A program made the translations under genes and the position numbers. Positions 45,962 to 58,036 of a stretch of DNA of 64,000 nt are shown here, piece by piece. Each line of letters opens with the position of its first letter. Positions within the stretch are counted from its first letter, which is position 1. The notes beneath the pieces were generated by a model. That model was not told the origin of the DNA and searched no databases. It worked only from the letters and a program-made list of their open reading frames with translations. The stretch is from NCBI GenBank assembly GCA_037892935.1, contig JAYXKI010000014.1:1158001-1222000 (forward strand), in the 5' to 3' direction. This stretch comes from Phlebopus portentosus. Taxonomy: Eukaryota; Basidiomycota; Agaricomycetes; Boletales; Boletinellaceae.

Positions 45962-46369
45962 GAAACATCCTCAGCCGAGAGTTTCGCAACCAGTAGCTCA
46001 GTCCTTTTGGTGTTGTACATCGGGCTATAATGTTGCAAGAGAGCTTCGAGATCCTCGAACTCTGGATTCTCGTTTGCTGGTACAGGGCCTCCGGTGACCT
46101 CAAACAGCACTGTTAGTCTGTGTCCATGCGAGGCCGCGGGCGTTTCGCAGCGTGTTTCTGGAACTTACTTGATATCCACGAATAGTAAGCGTGATGATTA
46201 TTTGGACACGTTCAAGAAGCGTAACAGCTGCACTAGCGTCGTGAGCCGTGGCAGACGACTGCATAGAATATCCAGCGATTCCAAACACTTGCTCAGAAAG
46301 CGCGTGCTCGAGCTCAGTTCTGAAGAACGATGATGAGCCACTGGACGGTGATGCAGATGTTGATGGCAT
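45962..46369 (-). CDS. Unrecognised small spliced gene (3' end unresolved)
   Basis: Exon 1 (46369-46169) encodes MPSTSASPSSGSSSFFRTEL and a helical segment (ELEHALSEQVFGIAGYSMQS, AVTLLERVQIIITLTIRGYQ) with a strong GTAAGT donor. The next exon (46109-45962) carries a well-behaved acidic frame (LFEVTGGPVPANENPEFEDL, QHYSPMYNTKRTELLVAKL) followed by another GTAAGT. However, with the obvious splice sites the two frames are out of phase by one base; a weaker donor upstream (GTGGAT) would fit. I do not recognise the family. Probably a real small protein, but the model is tentative and the last exon is not located. Confidence 0.42.
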
Positions 46370-47770
46370 TGTGGCGAAGGACAGAATGCAACGGAACTGA
46401 AGAGAGAGACGAGAGACGTGCAATGCGAGATTCAACGCCCATAATTCTTCGTCAGATGCTCATAAATATGGTACAATTTCAAGGTTTACGAAAGTCCGGA
46501 AAGAAGTTGTTTGCGAAAGTTTGACTTCTAGCTTCCACTCTAATATGACCAGAGCTTTGGTTCACGGCTATTTCCGAGAACTACCGGTTCCGAACCGAAT
46601 CGCGAAAATTGAATGAGTTTACAGTATTTCATTATGATTCGTTATTCTTTACTCGTCTCAATCAAGAAACTCAAGGCTTTGCTTACACGAAAGGAGCACA
46701 GGTAGCACCCGGAATGAAACTTCTACTTATATGATCTCAGACGAACGAAAGGGCGCTCTTCAGGTCTGTTCTGCACCGTCGTTTTCGAAACCAGTAATAT
46801 GGACACTTACATTTCCTCGTAAACTTGCGAGACTCCACGCGAAGCCTCGTTATTCAATGATGGTGTAGTGGAGTCAGAGAATATCAGATAGGGGACTCCA
46901 ATGCCGTGCTGGTCGGAAGACTAGAGTACTAGTGTCAGCATTACACTGACATGTTCCGGGGGAAGGTCACACCGTACAACATCATGATACCGTTTGGATG
47001 TGAACCCAAAAGAATGTGATACACTTGGATGGATTTCTATTCGTGATGCCTATTTGTCCGACCGATGCAGCATGTTTTTTCCAAGCACAACCTTCCGGAA
47101 GACTTGTTAACACTCCTGAGAAGGTGAACACAGTACGGTTAGTGACGGATATCCCGCTAAAGGTAATAGTTAGTTGAATCGACTGACATTGAGATAATGT
47201 CCGTTGTATTCCTGGTTATAGAAGACCGAAATATAACTTTATCATGGAACAGAATCGTTTGCCCCCGGGCAAGGTTTCTTCCCTTGTTACGTGCTTTGAG
47301 AAGTGTTCCATTATCTGCAGAGCTTTCTCTGGAGGGCGATCTGGACCGCTGTCTCTCTTCGATTGCTTGAAGGTTTTCAACGGAAGAGACATAGCAGATG
47401 ATTGATGACTCGGATGGCCTGTACACTAGTGCATGCTATAGATGACGAACAATCCTGGGCGAGCGGGATACGTAGTCCTAGAAAGTTGATAATCTTCTCA
47501 TGAAATCCAGACGATTCACGGCAGTGCGTATGTTTGGGAGCATGCATATGCTTTGCCTACTGGACTGGATGGATTTGACTCAAGGTTCTCAAGGTTCAAG
47601 GTTCAAGGAAAAGGCAACTCTGGGGATCGGCGTTTCCGTGCACAACCGATCGTCACGTCCGTCCGACACGAACGCGTCTCATCTTTCCAGTGTTCACTCA
47701 CCAGGCTTTTGGCTTTTGGCTCAAGTTAGATCTTAGAAGATATCTGCGGTCGCCCTCGCGTCATCTAACC
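46370..47770. other. Intergenic, no confident gene
   Basis: 1.4 kb upstream of Vps45. A minus-strand frame at 47157-47426 includes a charged stretch (ENLQAIEERQRSRSPSRESS), but no start, splice partner or family could be found. It might be a gene fragment. Confidence 0.35.
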
Positions 47771-50282
47771 ATGGATGTCGTGAAAGCTGTTGAGACTTAT
47801 GTGACCAAGATGGTCTCAACGCCGAATGCCATGAAAGTGTTGCTCCTCGATAGTCACACGGTGCGTGGAAGCACTGTCTACTATCTCTACATCTACTGGA
47901 CTCCTGACTGTCATTAGACCCCAATAGTATCTCTGTCCGCCACGCAGAGCGTACTTCTTTCACATCAAGTCTATCTTACAGACAAGATCGACAATCCGAA
48001 GCGCGAACGCATGCCTCACTTGAAATGTGTAGGCTTCTTATGTCCATCAGAAGACAGTCTGCTTGCTCTCGAAGCAGAGCTTAGGGAGCCAAAATATGGA
48101 GAGTACTATCTGTGTCAGTCAGTCAGTCCGTAGAGCTACGGGCCGGGCTTTGGACTAAGCGCATCGTATCGATTTCAGACTTCAGCAACATTCTGACGAA
48201 GACGGCAATCGAGCGACTGGCAGAAGCCGATGAATACGAAGTCGTACGAGAAGTCCAGGTAAGCCAATTGCATTCGTATGTTATGAGCTCCGCTACACCT
48301 TCATCTTGTCTTCTCCAAGGAATATTTTGCCGACTACGCCCCACTTCTCCCAGCGTTGCTTTCATTGAATCATACCCCTTCATCTGCGCATCCTCTATAT
48401 GGTTCAAATCCCAGCTCTTGGAGCCCAGAAGCACTTGAACGCTCGGTTCAGGGGTTAATAGCTGTCCTCCTGAGTTTAAAGAAGAAGCCTGTTATCCGTT
48501 ACGAGAGGATGAGCGAAATGGCGAAGAAACTAGGTGTCGAGATTCATGTGAGTGCTTTCAAATTCTCCATCTTTCTTCCGCGACTGACGCCGAGAAAAAG
48601 CATCGAATTCAAAGCGAGTCGACTCTTTTTGACTTTCGCTTAACTCAGCTACCCCCTCTTTTACTGCTTCTCGATCGGCGGAACGATCCAGTGACTCCCC
48701 TTCTCTCGCAATGGACATATCAAGCCATGGTCCATGAATTGATCGGAATTCAGAACGGCAGGGTCGATCTTAGTCAGGCGCCAGGGGTTCGCCAGGAATT
48801 ACGTGTACGTATGTTCTTTGCAGCAGACAAACATGCCTTTGACACGCATATCTCCGCAGGAGATAACATTAACGACCTCGACCGACCCCTTCTTTCAAGG
48901 GCACCACCTTGCTACTTTTGGTGACCTCGGCACTTCCCTAAAATCTTATGTCCAGTCCTATCAATCACGATCACTTGCTCATTCACCTTCAGCAATAAAC
49001 TCTATCGCGGATATGAAAAGATTCGTTGAAGAGTATCCAGAGTTCAGGAAACTAGGTGGCAACGTGAGCAAGCATGTTGCGTTGGTTGGCGAGTTAAGTC
49101 GGCTAGTTGAAAAGTACAAATTACTCGATCTCGGTGAGGTCGAACAAGGTTTAGCAACATCTTCCGGTGCAGATATTAAGGTCGGCAGTTTACATCTGTT
49201 TTTCCGAATTCAACTGACTGACTTGTGCGACGTAGAGTGTTCAGAACATTATCCGAGATGCGGCTGTATCTCCTTCGCAGAAATTGCGAATCGTGATTCT
49301 TTTCGCACTTAGGTATCAGAAGTCAAAGGCCAACGACATTACGAACCTTATCAAGCTGTTGCTTGAGAATGGAGTTCCAGCGGAGGATGCCAAGGTTATT
49401 TTCAATTGATCACATTATCCCTGGTGCTGACGCATTTCCTGTGAAGCTTGTTTATGCCGTCCTCAACATCGCCGGCTCTGATCAGCGCCAGGGTGATCTC
49501 TTCTCCACTGAGACGTTACTGGCGAAAGGTTTCAGCGCTTTGAAGGGGCTGAAGGTGAATTGTCTCGATGGCGAGTGGAATTTTTGCTGATTTCTCGTTC
49601 CCAGGGAGTCGAGAATGTTTACACGCAACACAACCCTCATTTATCGCAGACAGTCGAAAGCTTACTGAAAGGCCGCTTAAAGGACACGCTGTATCCTTTC
49701 GTCGAGAATCCTGGACCCAATGCCAGCCTTCAGAGGTCTGCTTCTTAAGCGGCATTATACGCATTTACTTGCTGAACTCAAAGATGTTCTAGACCTCAGG
49801 ATGTGATTATTTTCGTCATTGGCGGTGCTACCTACGAAGAAGCTCGAGTTGTCTCGTTGCTAAATCAGGACCTGAGTTCTGGTAGTGGACCACCAGGCTC
49901 TGCAACGGCTTCAGCCGCAGGAACGAGAATACTTCTTGGTGGCACTACAGTACATAATTCGAGAAGGTGAGAGATCTAGGCTTTTGGTTGGGGTCGTCCT
50001 TTCTAAAGGAGTTTTCGATGTAGCTTCCTGGATATGATTAGGACTGCGGCGGCCGGGTTCCCACCGACCGTATACGATCCTCCTCCTGAAGCACCGTCGA
50101 ACGCTCCAGCACTTAACTTGACCCTTGGTAACGTGAATGTCAGCCTGGGTGGGCCTAGTACAGGCGTCTTTCGATCGGATGGCAAGGGTGGCCCATCTGT
50201 GCAGACAGATGGCTTGCGAGATGGTGTCCGAAGTTTGCTGGGCAAGGTGAAAGAGGGGGTCGATCGAATTGGCCTTCAGTGA
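47771..50282 (+). CDS. VPS45: Vacuolar protein sorting 45 (Sec1/Munc18 protein)
   Basis: Vps45 is the SM protein that binds the syntaxin Tlg2 and guides SNARE assembly for Golgi-to-endosome traffic. The model starts [20 protein letters not shown] (ATG 47771), with [60 protein letters not shown] (the SM-family signature), [57 protein letters not shown] and [19 protein letters not shown] fungal C-terminal extension of about 70 residues ([16 protein letters not shown]) ends in GVDRIGLQ at 50282. About ten short introns. Length is somewhat above the roughly 570 residues of yeast Vps45 because of this tail. Confidence 0.94.
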
Positions 50283-50543
50283 CCTTCTACGCTGTATTTT
50301 ACGATTATTTGCTATATATGCTATGAATGCTGTAGTTTCGTGCATTGCAAACAAACGGAAGAAAAAAGAAAGAAAAAAAAAAGAGAAAGGCGTGATCGTC
50401 ACATGGCACGCGTCGCGCGTCAAATCGCCGAGCATTTAGCACCGGTTGACGTGTCAGTGTCTACTCCTACATAACAACTCGCATCCTTACAGTATTCTGG
50501 TCTGTCTCCTACACTTTCGTTCGTTTGTATCACTTGACGGGGC

Positions 50544-52282
50544 ATGGCGAGGGGACTGTTTGGTAACCTCAAAGGCATAGATGCCTTTGGCAAGGTACCT
50601 ATAGACGACCATGAACATACATAACTACCACTTACCATTTACCGTAGACTGCGGAGGATGTGAAGGTCAAAACGAAGACCGGTGCTTTCTGTGAGTCCTC
50701 TGAGCCTTGTTGCCGCTTGGGAACGCATCTGATAGGTTTCTGCAGTGACACTTCTTTCTGCTGCAATTATTCTTGCTTTCACAACTATCGAGTTCTTGGA
50801 TTACCGACGGGTTAATCTTGAGACTTCCATCGTCGTTGACAAAAGTAGGGGAGAAAAACTTACGGTGAGAATGAATGTCACTTTCCCGAAGGTACCATGT
50901 TATTGTGAGTTCGTCGCCACAATCCATGAAGGTGTCTACTAACTCAGTTATGTCGTCTTGAAGTGCTCAGCTTGGATGTCATGGACATCAGTGGGGAGAC
51001 GCAAAGAGATCTATCTCACAATATTGTCAAGACCCGACTTGGCGCTTCTGGAATACCCATTCCTGATTCTCAAAGCGCAGAACTACGTAACAAACTCGAT
51101 GTTATGAACGACCAGACGAAGGAGAATTACTGTGGTTCTTGCTATGGAGGGGTCACTCCTGCGAGCGGATGCTGTAATACTTGTGAAGAAGTCCGTCAAG
51201 CGTATGTGAACAAAGGATGGAGCTTCAGCAATCCAGATTCGATTGAACAGGTTGGTCAGAAGTCTGCGAAGTGCCAAATCGCATCTGTACTCATGCATTC
51301 CCGCTTGCTTGTAGTGTGTTCGAGAACATTGGTCTGACAAACTCAAAGAGCAAGCCAATGAAGGCTGCAATATCTCTGGTCGGCTCCGGGTAAACAAGGT
51401 TATCGGAAATATTCATCTCTCGCCTGGCCGCTCCTTCCAAACCAACTTCATGAACATCCACGAGCTCGTTCCGTATCTGAAAGACGATCAAAGTGCCCAC
51501 GATTTCGGCCATACGATCCATCAATTATCGTTTGAGGGAGACGATGAATACAACTTCAAGAAGAAGGAAAAGAGTATGGACATGAAAAAGAAATTGGGTA
51601 TCGTGGGGAATCCATTAGACGGTGCGAGTGGGAAGGTATTCTTACATCTTGCTTTTGCTTGCGTGGTGATTCTAATACAGATCTGCCATTCTAGGCACCC
51701 CACGTGCAATACATGTTCCAATATTTTCTGAAGGTAGTATCAACAAAATTCGAGTTACTGGACGGCCAAACGGTATTTGACACCATAATTTGATGCTGGA
51801 GCATATGGTTAACCGGAGCCTCAGGTCAAAACTCACCAATACAGTACGACTCACTTCGAACGTGATCTCACACAAGGCGCTATGGGTCAAACAAAAGACG
51901 GGGTCCATGTTTCTCACACGAACGCTGGAATGCCAGGTAATTTGTGTGCTTAAGATATTCTGCTTGGACATGTTTAACTGATTGATTGTTTCCCCAACAA
52001 AGGCGTGTTTATCAACTACGAGATTTCTCCTCTTCTTGTTGTGCATAGTGAGACACGACAGTCATTTGCCCACTTCCTGACATCGTGAGTTTTTGAGCTG
52101 CGAAAATGTGCTTTTGGTTGTCTGACTGATGCCTTTCCATCTTCAGTACCTGCGCAATTGTCGGTGGTGTATTGACCATCGCGACGATAGTAGATAGTGT
52201 GTTGTTTGCTACCGGGAAGAAACTCAAAAAGAGTAGCGTGGCAGGGGGCGGGAGTGGATACAGTAGTAACAAGCTGATGTAG
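50544..52282 (+). CDS. ERV46: ERGIC/COPII cargo receptor Erv46 (ERGIC3)
   Basis: Erv46 pairs with Erv41 to carry cargo and retrieve ER residents between ER and Golgi. It starts MARGLFGNLKGIDAFGKTAE (ATG 50544), with an N-terminal transmembrane helix (TLLSAAIILAFTTIEFLDY) and a long lumenal domain. The lumenal domain has LSLDVMDISGETQRDLSHNI, the Cys motif YCGSCYGG...SGCCNTCEEV, GRLRVNKVIGNIHLSPGRSF and ESTKF-like repeats. It ends in GVFINYEISPLLVVHSETRQ, the second helix (TCAIVGGVLTIATIVDSVLF) and a short cytosolic tail ending SGYSSNKLM. The stop is at 52280. Introns are short and one separates each helix from the lumenal domain. Complete by eye; the part at 51740-51950 needs careful splicing. 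Confidence 0.93.
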
Positions 52283-52534
52283 TAGTAGCTCAGGCTCTCG
52301 TTAGATTCATTTTCCTCCTTTTGTGATCGTGCATTACATAAGCATGTGGTTCTTCACGCGTCTTCTCTCGGGGTCAGTCAGTTACGCGTCCACGCCGCCG
52401 ACAATGTGACCTGGAGCTTTTATTGCTGCGATCTTGCCTTCATCAATGGGCGCCCATTCAGACCTTCCTTTGAGTATTTACGTGGGAGGATCAGACAGTC
52501 GTGCTTCTCCCCTCACTTTGCCCTCATTGAGATT

Positions 52535-55181
52535 ATGCCCTCCGCAGATGATCAAGACCACTGTGGACGCAACGAGAAAGACTGGGCTGATGTGAGGCAT
52601 GAAACTCAGTTCTGTGATGTCGGCCATACTCGCCCAGCTCTCCTAGGAGGTGAATACGCGATCAACACGACGCCCCGCGAGAGACGCAGGACGAGGCGTC
52701 TGCACTCTTTCATCATCTTGTCACTGCTGCTTGTGTTTGTTCACTACTGGCGTTTCCCTGCTTGGACCCCGTCATATGTTCGTACCGGCTACGAAGCTGA
52801 GGATGGCACAAACTTCGATTGGAGCGTTGTAGGATTTCCTAGTTCAACAGGGCAGTTCATATGCTGATCGTTTTTAGCATCCTCCCTCCAAGACACTCAA
52901 TTGGACCGACTGTTATTATGATTTTCAATGCGCCAGATTGACAGTATGTTGGGTGTCCTGTCATCATACATCATCGGAATTCTTAAAACGCGTAACTTTG
53001 CGTATACTCTATAGGTGCCTTTATTGTACTCCGAGCCATCTGGCGAGGAAGCTGCTGTTGCTTTGATCAAGTATCCATCAAAGTATCCTCCTGGCCACGA
53101 GAAGTACCGTGGACCTATACTTTTCAATCCAGGCATGTCGGCTCCTTGCTACGATGAGCGGTCGCGTTATCGACGATACTTGCATTCTTTCCTTTAGGAG
53201 GACCTGGCGGCTCTGGAGTCTCGACCGTTCTTAGTCTAGCGAAAACATTCCAGATCATTTTGTCGGATGAATTTGACTTGGTCGGATTCGACCCGAGAGG
53301 TTCGATAAACTTTGTAACATTGTCGAATGGCTAATCTGATAGAGGCCGTTAAGGCGTCGGCTCCACGACCCCGCATCTCTCTATCTTCAACGACCAAGTC
53401 GAGGCCGGCAAGTTTTTTTTGGAGTTCCCGGAAACTCTCAATTCTTCTTCATCTTCACTCGGTGAGGCATTTGCAAGGGCAAACATAGCTGGCAATATTG
53501 TTGCAGATCGCGCGCGATTCGTTGCTGAGCGGGTGTCGACACCTCTCGTGGCTCGGGATATGCTCAGCATTGTCAAAGCATTTGGTCAGGACAAGCTGCA
53601 GTACTGGGGTTTTTCGTGTGTTGCTTTCATCTGTCACTTCCTGGCATCAAATTTTCTGACTTATCTCTAGGTATGGAACCATCCTAGGTGCAACGTAAGC
53701 GTTATCTCGACTTCTCTCTGTCTACCCACACTCAACAAATATCTACAGTTTTGCGGCAATGTTTCCTGTAATACCTCAACGTTGACTCTTCATATGATTT
53801 GTGATGTTGATTATCTTATTCCCTTGTAGAACAATGTCGGTCGAGTGATCATTGATGGAGTAGTGGATACAGATGATTATTACAATGGCTAGTTACTCAT
53901 TCTAACTTTCGATTTAAGCTGACTGTTTTACACAGGTCTATGGGCTAACAACCTCCGAGACACCGATGATGCTTTAATGGACATTTATCAATCATGCGTA
54001 AACGCCGGCCCTTCGAGATGTCCGATCTACGAGAAAAGCGCCTCGTTGGTTCAGGCCCGTGTCGATCGCTTGCTCCACCGTCTCAAGTCGGAACCTATTG
54101 CTTTCTACAGCAACTCAACTGATCTGGCTGGCGGATACGAAGTTGTCGATTATGCTCTCGTTAAAATCTATATGTTTCTGGTCCTCTATAATACTCATAG
54201 GTCTGGTCTTTATCTGGCAAATGCACTTGCAGCTCTAGAACAGGGAGATCCGTCCGGATTTTACCTGGCTTCTCCTAGGAAAGAGCTTGAACAACTACTT
54301 CAGTGCAGTTGTCCTGCTCCTGGAGAGAACCCAGCAAGGTTCCAGGGTGGTTCTGAAATCACTCTTTCAATTGGATGCGGAGACATACTTGAGAAACGGG
54401 ATGAGGAGCTCGACGACATTCGTAGGGCCTACGAAGAAATGTCGGGCGTGTCAGGATTTGCGGATGTTTGGAAGATTCGAGTCCTGTGCTCGTATGTCCC
54501 ACGTGGATGAATTTTGGCGTATTTGAGCTGACGAATATCTCATAGGGGCTGGAAGCTTGCTGGGAAAGAGAGATTCAATGGTAACACATTCTTTCCTCTC
54601 ACTGTGCTATGATGCTAACTCACCGCTTAAGGTTCCTTCGAGCAATCTACGAGCCATCCTTTGCTAATTATTGGGAATACTGCTGGTTAGTAATCGGTTC
54701 GATTACAGACAAGAACCGCTCTGGGCTCACTCAAGTAATCCATGACTTCAAGATCCTGTGACACCAGTCTGGAAGTAAGACGCACAATCAATTCCATACG
54801 TTCTGATTTCTTATGCGAATGACAGTGCTCATAAAGTGTCAAAAGGCTTTAAGGATTCTGTCGTTCTCACTCAGAACTCATCGGGTGTAAGTCTGTCTCT
54901 CGTCCGTTCCGCGTATTTCTCTAATTTGGATTGCTCTATAGCACTGCTCGATTGCAGCCACGTCCCTATGTACTTTCAGAGCTATCCAAGAGTACTTCGT
55001 GAATGGCACGTTGCCAGAAAGGGGTACAGTTTGCGAGGCGGACAGCAGTATTTTTGGAGAAAAAGAGTTGAATCTGGATGCGCTGAGCGTGGAGGAAAGA
55101 GAATTGGTGGACGCATCAGAGATGCTTCGGAAGAATTACTTCATCCCTCCCTTGGGCGGCGGACGAGTTCCTCTAATCTGA
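52535..55181 (+). CDS. Membrane-anchored TAP-like serine peptidase, copy 2
   Basis: Paralogue of the peptidase at 30762-33489, in opposite orientation. ATG 52535 gives MPSADDQDHCGRNEKDW; an anchor helix follows (LHSFIILSLLLVFVHYWRF), then NWTDCYYDFQCARLTVPLLY, ILFNPGGPGGSGVST, DEFDLVGFDPRGVG, RFVAERVSTPLVARDMLSIV, the nucleophile WGFSYGTILGATFAAMFP, the acid in LLIIGNTADPVTPVWNA and the His in SSGHCSIAATSLCTF. It ends FIPPLGGGRVPLI at 55181. An alpha/beta hydrolase with a TAP-like C-terminal domain and an intact triad; a role as an aminopeptidase or related hydrolase at the cell surface or in a secretory compartment is inferred. Shared intron sites with copy 1 show segmental duplication. Confidence 0.86.
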
Positions 55182-55714
55182 ATTGACTTCATATGTGTCT
55201 TGTGAACTACCTGAGAATATGTGTCTACAAATACACACCACTCATAAGTATTCCAATATGCTTATCGTAGCATTTAGAGACCTCAGACTCGCCAGACCGG
55301 TTTTCGAACTTCATTTCGTGGTACGGTACGCGGTTACATAAGCAGAGTACTGATTGTTTTTGTCCGTCTTTGCCAGTGCTCTTCACCAGACCAGAACTCC
55401 TTTGTCATTCTTATATCTTCTCTCGGTTGTCTTGTAACCATTATCAACGACTGATAATGATTCGATGTTTGTCAATGAACAACGCCATGATATCCGAGCT
55501 TGAGAAAACGAAGGGCTGCTGACTGAGAATTTGCGCTGAAGACCGGTCATTTGACTCAGCGCTCCCAGATGTTGGGCGTTTAAAGGCACTCAGCTCATTG
55601 GATCAGTGCTTCCCTGGCTTGACAAACTGCTCTCGCGTTCTTAGCTTTACGAACGAGTCGACCTTGGTGCCCAACTCTCATCTACTACTGTGACCCCAAA
55701 CTTCAGTGCGTGCA
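55182..55714. other. Intergenic, no gene seen
   Basis: Between peptidase copy 2 and the flavin oxidoreductase. A CAG just before the ATG at 55715 could be a splice acceptor from an upstream leader exon. Confidence 0.4.
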
Positions 55715-57837
55715 ATGCCCATCGCTCTGAACGGATGGCACCCAGGCGAACGTGCCTTACACTCCAAACTTGGTCCTGGATTTACATCAGGGCCGATGGT
55801 GACAGCGTATACTTGGATTGACGGGAGTATGCCAGAGCAGCATCGCATATTTTATATGCACAACCTGCCATTCCTTCCGCTTACCATTAAGGACGTTAAA
55901 GGAAGGCCTTGGGCTGCTCTCGTTTCTGGAATAAAACGCTCAGAAACTGCGGAGATAGAAGAGACTGGAAAGGGATACCGCAGATGGATTGAGAGCCCGA
56001 GCGAAACGGAGCTGGTGATGGACCTGGAGATGTGGGAAGGAGATCCTATGCTGGAGGGGCTCAATCTATTTGATACTAGACCCGAAGAGAAGGTCCTGAC
56101 AGCAGGACTGGGGATCGAGTTCCCGACGCGCCGACGTAACAAATTTGCTGGATGGATTGAACGCGTTGAAAAGACAGGTCCAAATTCACGCCGAGTTTAC
56201 ATGCATGTAAATCAAGCGATTGGGTACGTATATATACATACTTCACCCACGTAGTCAGTTTCGTTGAACCTCCTCCTTTTCACCCAGGAACTGTCCCAAA
56301 TACATCAATATTCGCACTCTCGATCCATATCCTCACGCGTTTCCCGAGGTCTCTTATCGGAATCTCGAAATGTCTCCAGAAGATCGGCTGCCCGATAAAA
56401 TGATCAAGTTCATCCTGCAGTCGGATACAGTCTTTTTGGGAACAAGCTATGAAGCCTCTGAGTCAGATAAAGTGCGCTGCCCTTCTCATGTTGGTATGAA
56501 TGCACGCAGCGGAAGACCTGGACTAGTGCGAGTGAGGCCATCGGATGGAAGGACTCTTGTTTTACCTGATTATTCTGGTGAGTATTTTTTGTACTCGTTG
56601 TTAATTGCCGATCATTGACTGATAGTGATCCATAGGCAATCGCCTAATGACGTCGCTCGGAAATGTGGAAGCCTCGTCCCGTGCAGCGATGTCCTTTCTT
56701 GATTTTACGATAGGCTCTGTTCTCTATATCACTGGCACGGCCAGGAACCTCGTAGGCGCGGAGGCGCAAGCGCTCATGCCGCGCCAGAACGTACTTACTA
56801 CACTGTATGCAGAAGCATTCATGTTTGTGCGGAATGCTCTACCTGTAAGACAACGTCCCGGAACAGACGTCGGACGAAGTCCTTATAGTCCTCCCATTAA
56901 GTTCCTTGCCGAAGAAAAGGAATTGCGAGAGACGCATGTTCCTGATGACGTGTTTGTAACACTAGTGGGAATCAAGCTTCTGTCGCTCACACTTGCAATA
57001 TTTACATTCGGGACGGATAAAACTGTGACGATACGACCCGGTCAGGCTGTTGCATTAAATTTTACGGACTTGTTTGGTGCTTCACAGTATGCACATATGG
57101 CGCCTGGGCGTGAGGCTAGTCTGAACGATGATCGAATTCGTACTTGGACTGTATCGTCTGCTTCGACTGTCGATGGCGATGAGACGAAGAAGTTTGACTT
57201 AACGATGCGCGAGAAACCAGGCGGATTCGTGACCGGGGCTCTATTCAATCTTGCTAGACATGCTTCCGCAAAGATGCCTGCCGTTCTTGAGGATTCGCGA
57301 CCACTTGGCTTGCGAGTCCGACTTGTTGGGATCACTGGTTCGTTCACGCTACCTTTCGATCGGCAAATAGGACAGGGCAGGGTGAAGATGTTTTGGCTTG
57401 CTGGCGGCATAGGGATTACACCATTCTTGAGCATGCTCAAATACATATGCTCTTCTGCACCGACAACTACGACAGAATATGATGTCGCCCTGATGTTGGT
57501 CACGCGTGAACCAGACGTTCTTCTCCGTCTCATCAGCGATTCATTGACCCAGATCCCGACGACCCGACTGAAGTTTTCTGTGCACATCTTTTCCTCGTCA
57601 GATGGAAGTTTGGGAGGCAATGACGGGTTGGGAAGTAACGTATCAGTCATCACTCACCGAGGAAGGCCTAAATTCTCCGGTTCCAAGGAAGAAATGTCAA
57701 TTTCGTTGGTGCCAGATGTGACTGATAGATTAGTATACTTATGCGGACCTCGGGAATTCGAGGAGGCTGCTCTGGAAGTTCTATCTTCAGCCGGAGTAGA
57801 GAGAGAGTCCGTTGTGCGCGAAGGATTCGAGTATTGA
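55715..57837 (+). CDS. PNPOx-like / ferredoxin-reductase-like fusion flavoprotein
   Basis: A two-module oxidoreductase of about 680 residues. The N-terminal half (GWHPGERALHSKLG, EQHRIFYMHNLPFLPLTI, RPWAALVSG, VNQAIGNCPKYINIR, FLGTSYEASE...CPSHVGMNAR, GRPGFVRV-like, LVLPDYSGNRLMTSLGNVE) matches the pyridoxamine 5'-phosphate oxidase-like FMN split-barrel fold. The C-terminal half is an FAD/NAD(P)-binding reductase with RTWTVSSA (FAD site, RxYS-like), FWLAGGIGITPFLSMLKYI (NAD(P) site) and LVYLCGPREFEEAALEVL. Introns after NQAIG and DYSG. The fusion would pass electrons from NAD(P)H through FAD to the FMN-type module; the substrate is not known. Start chosen at MPIALNGWHPGERAL, because the conserved region begins there. 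Confidence 0.85.
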
Positions 57838-58036
57838 GATTGTTGGCGGCCGTCCCGTCTTGCCGTGTACTAATTTGGGTATTTGGTTGTGTTTGTTGAT
57901 ATCAAGTTGGTGCACGGGAGAATCGGGAGATGATGTCATGGCCCCACATAGAATTAGCAGTTCCCGCATATAAGTAAACCATGGCCACACCCAACTTTCC
58001 TTTTCACCCAGCTGTCTATCTACTACTCTTGAAATA

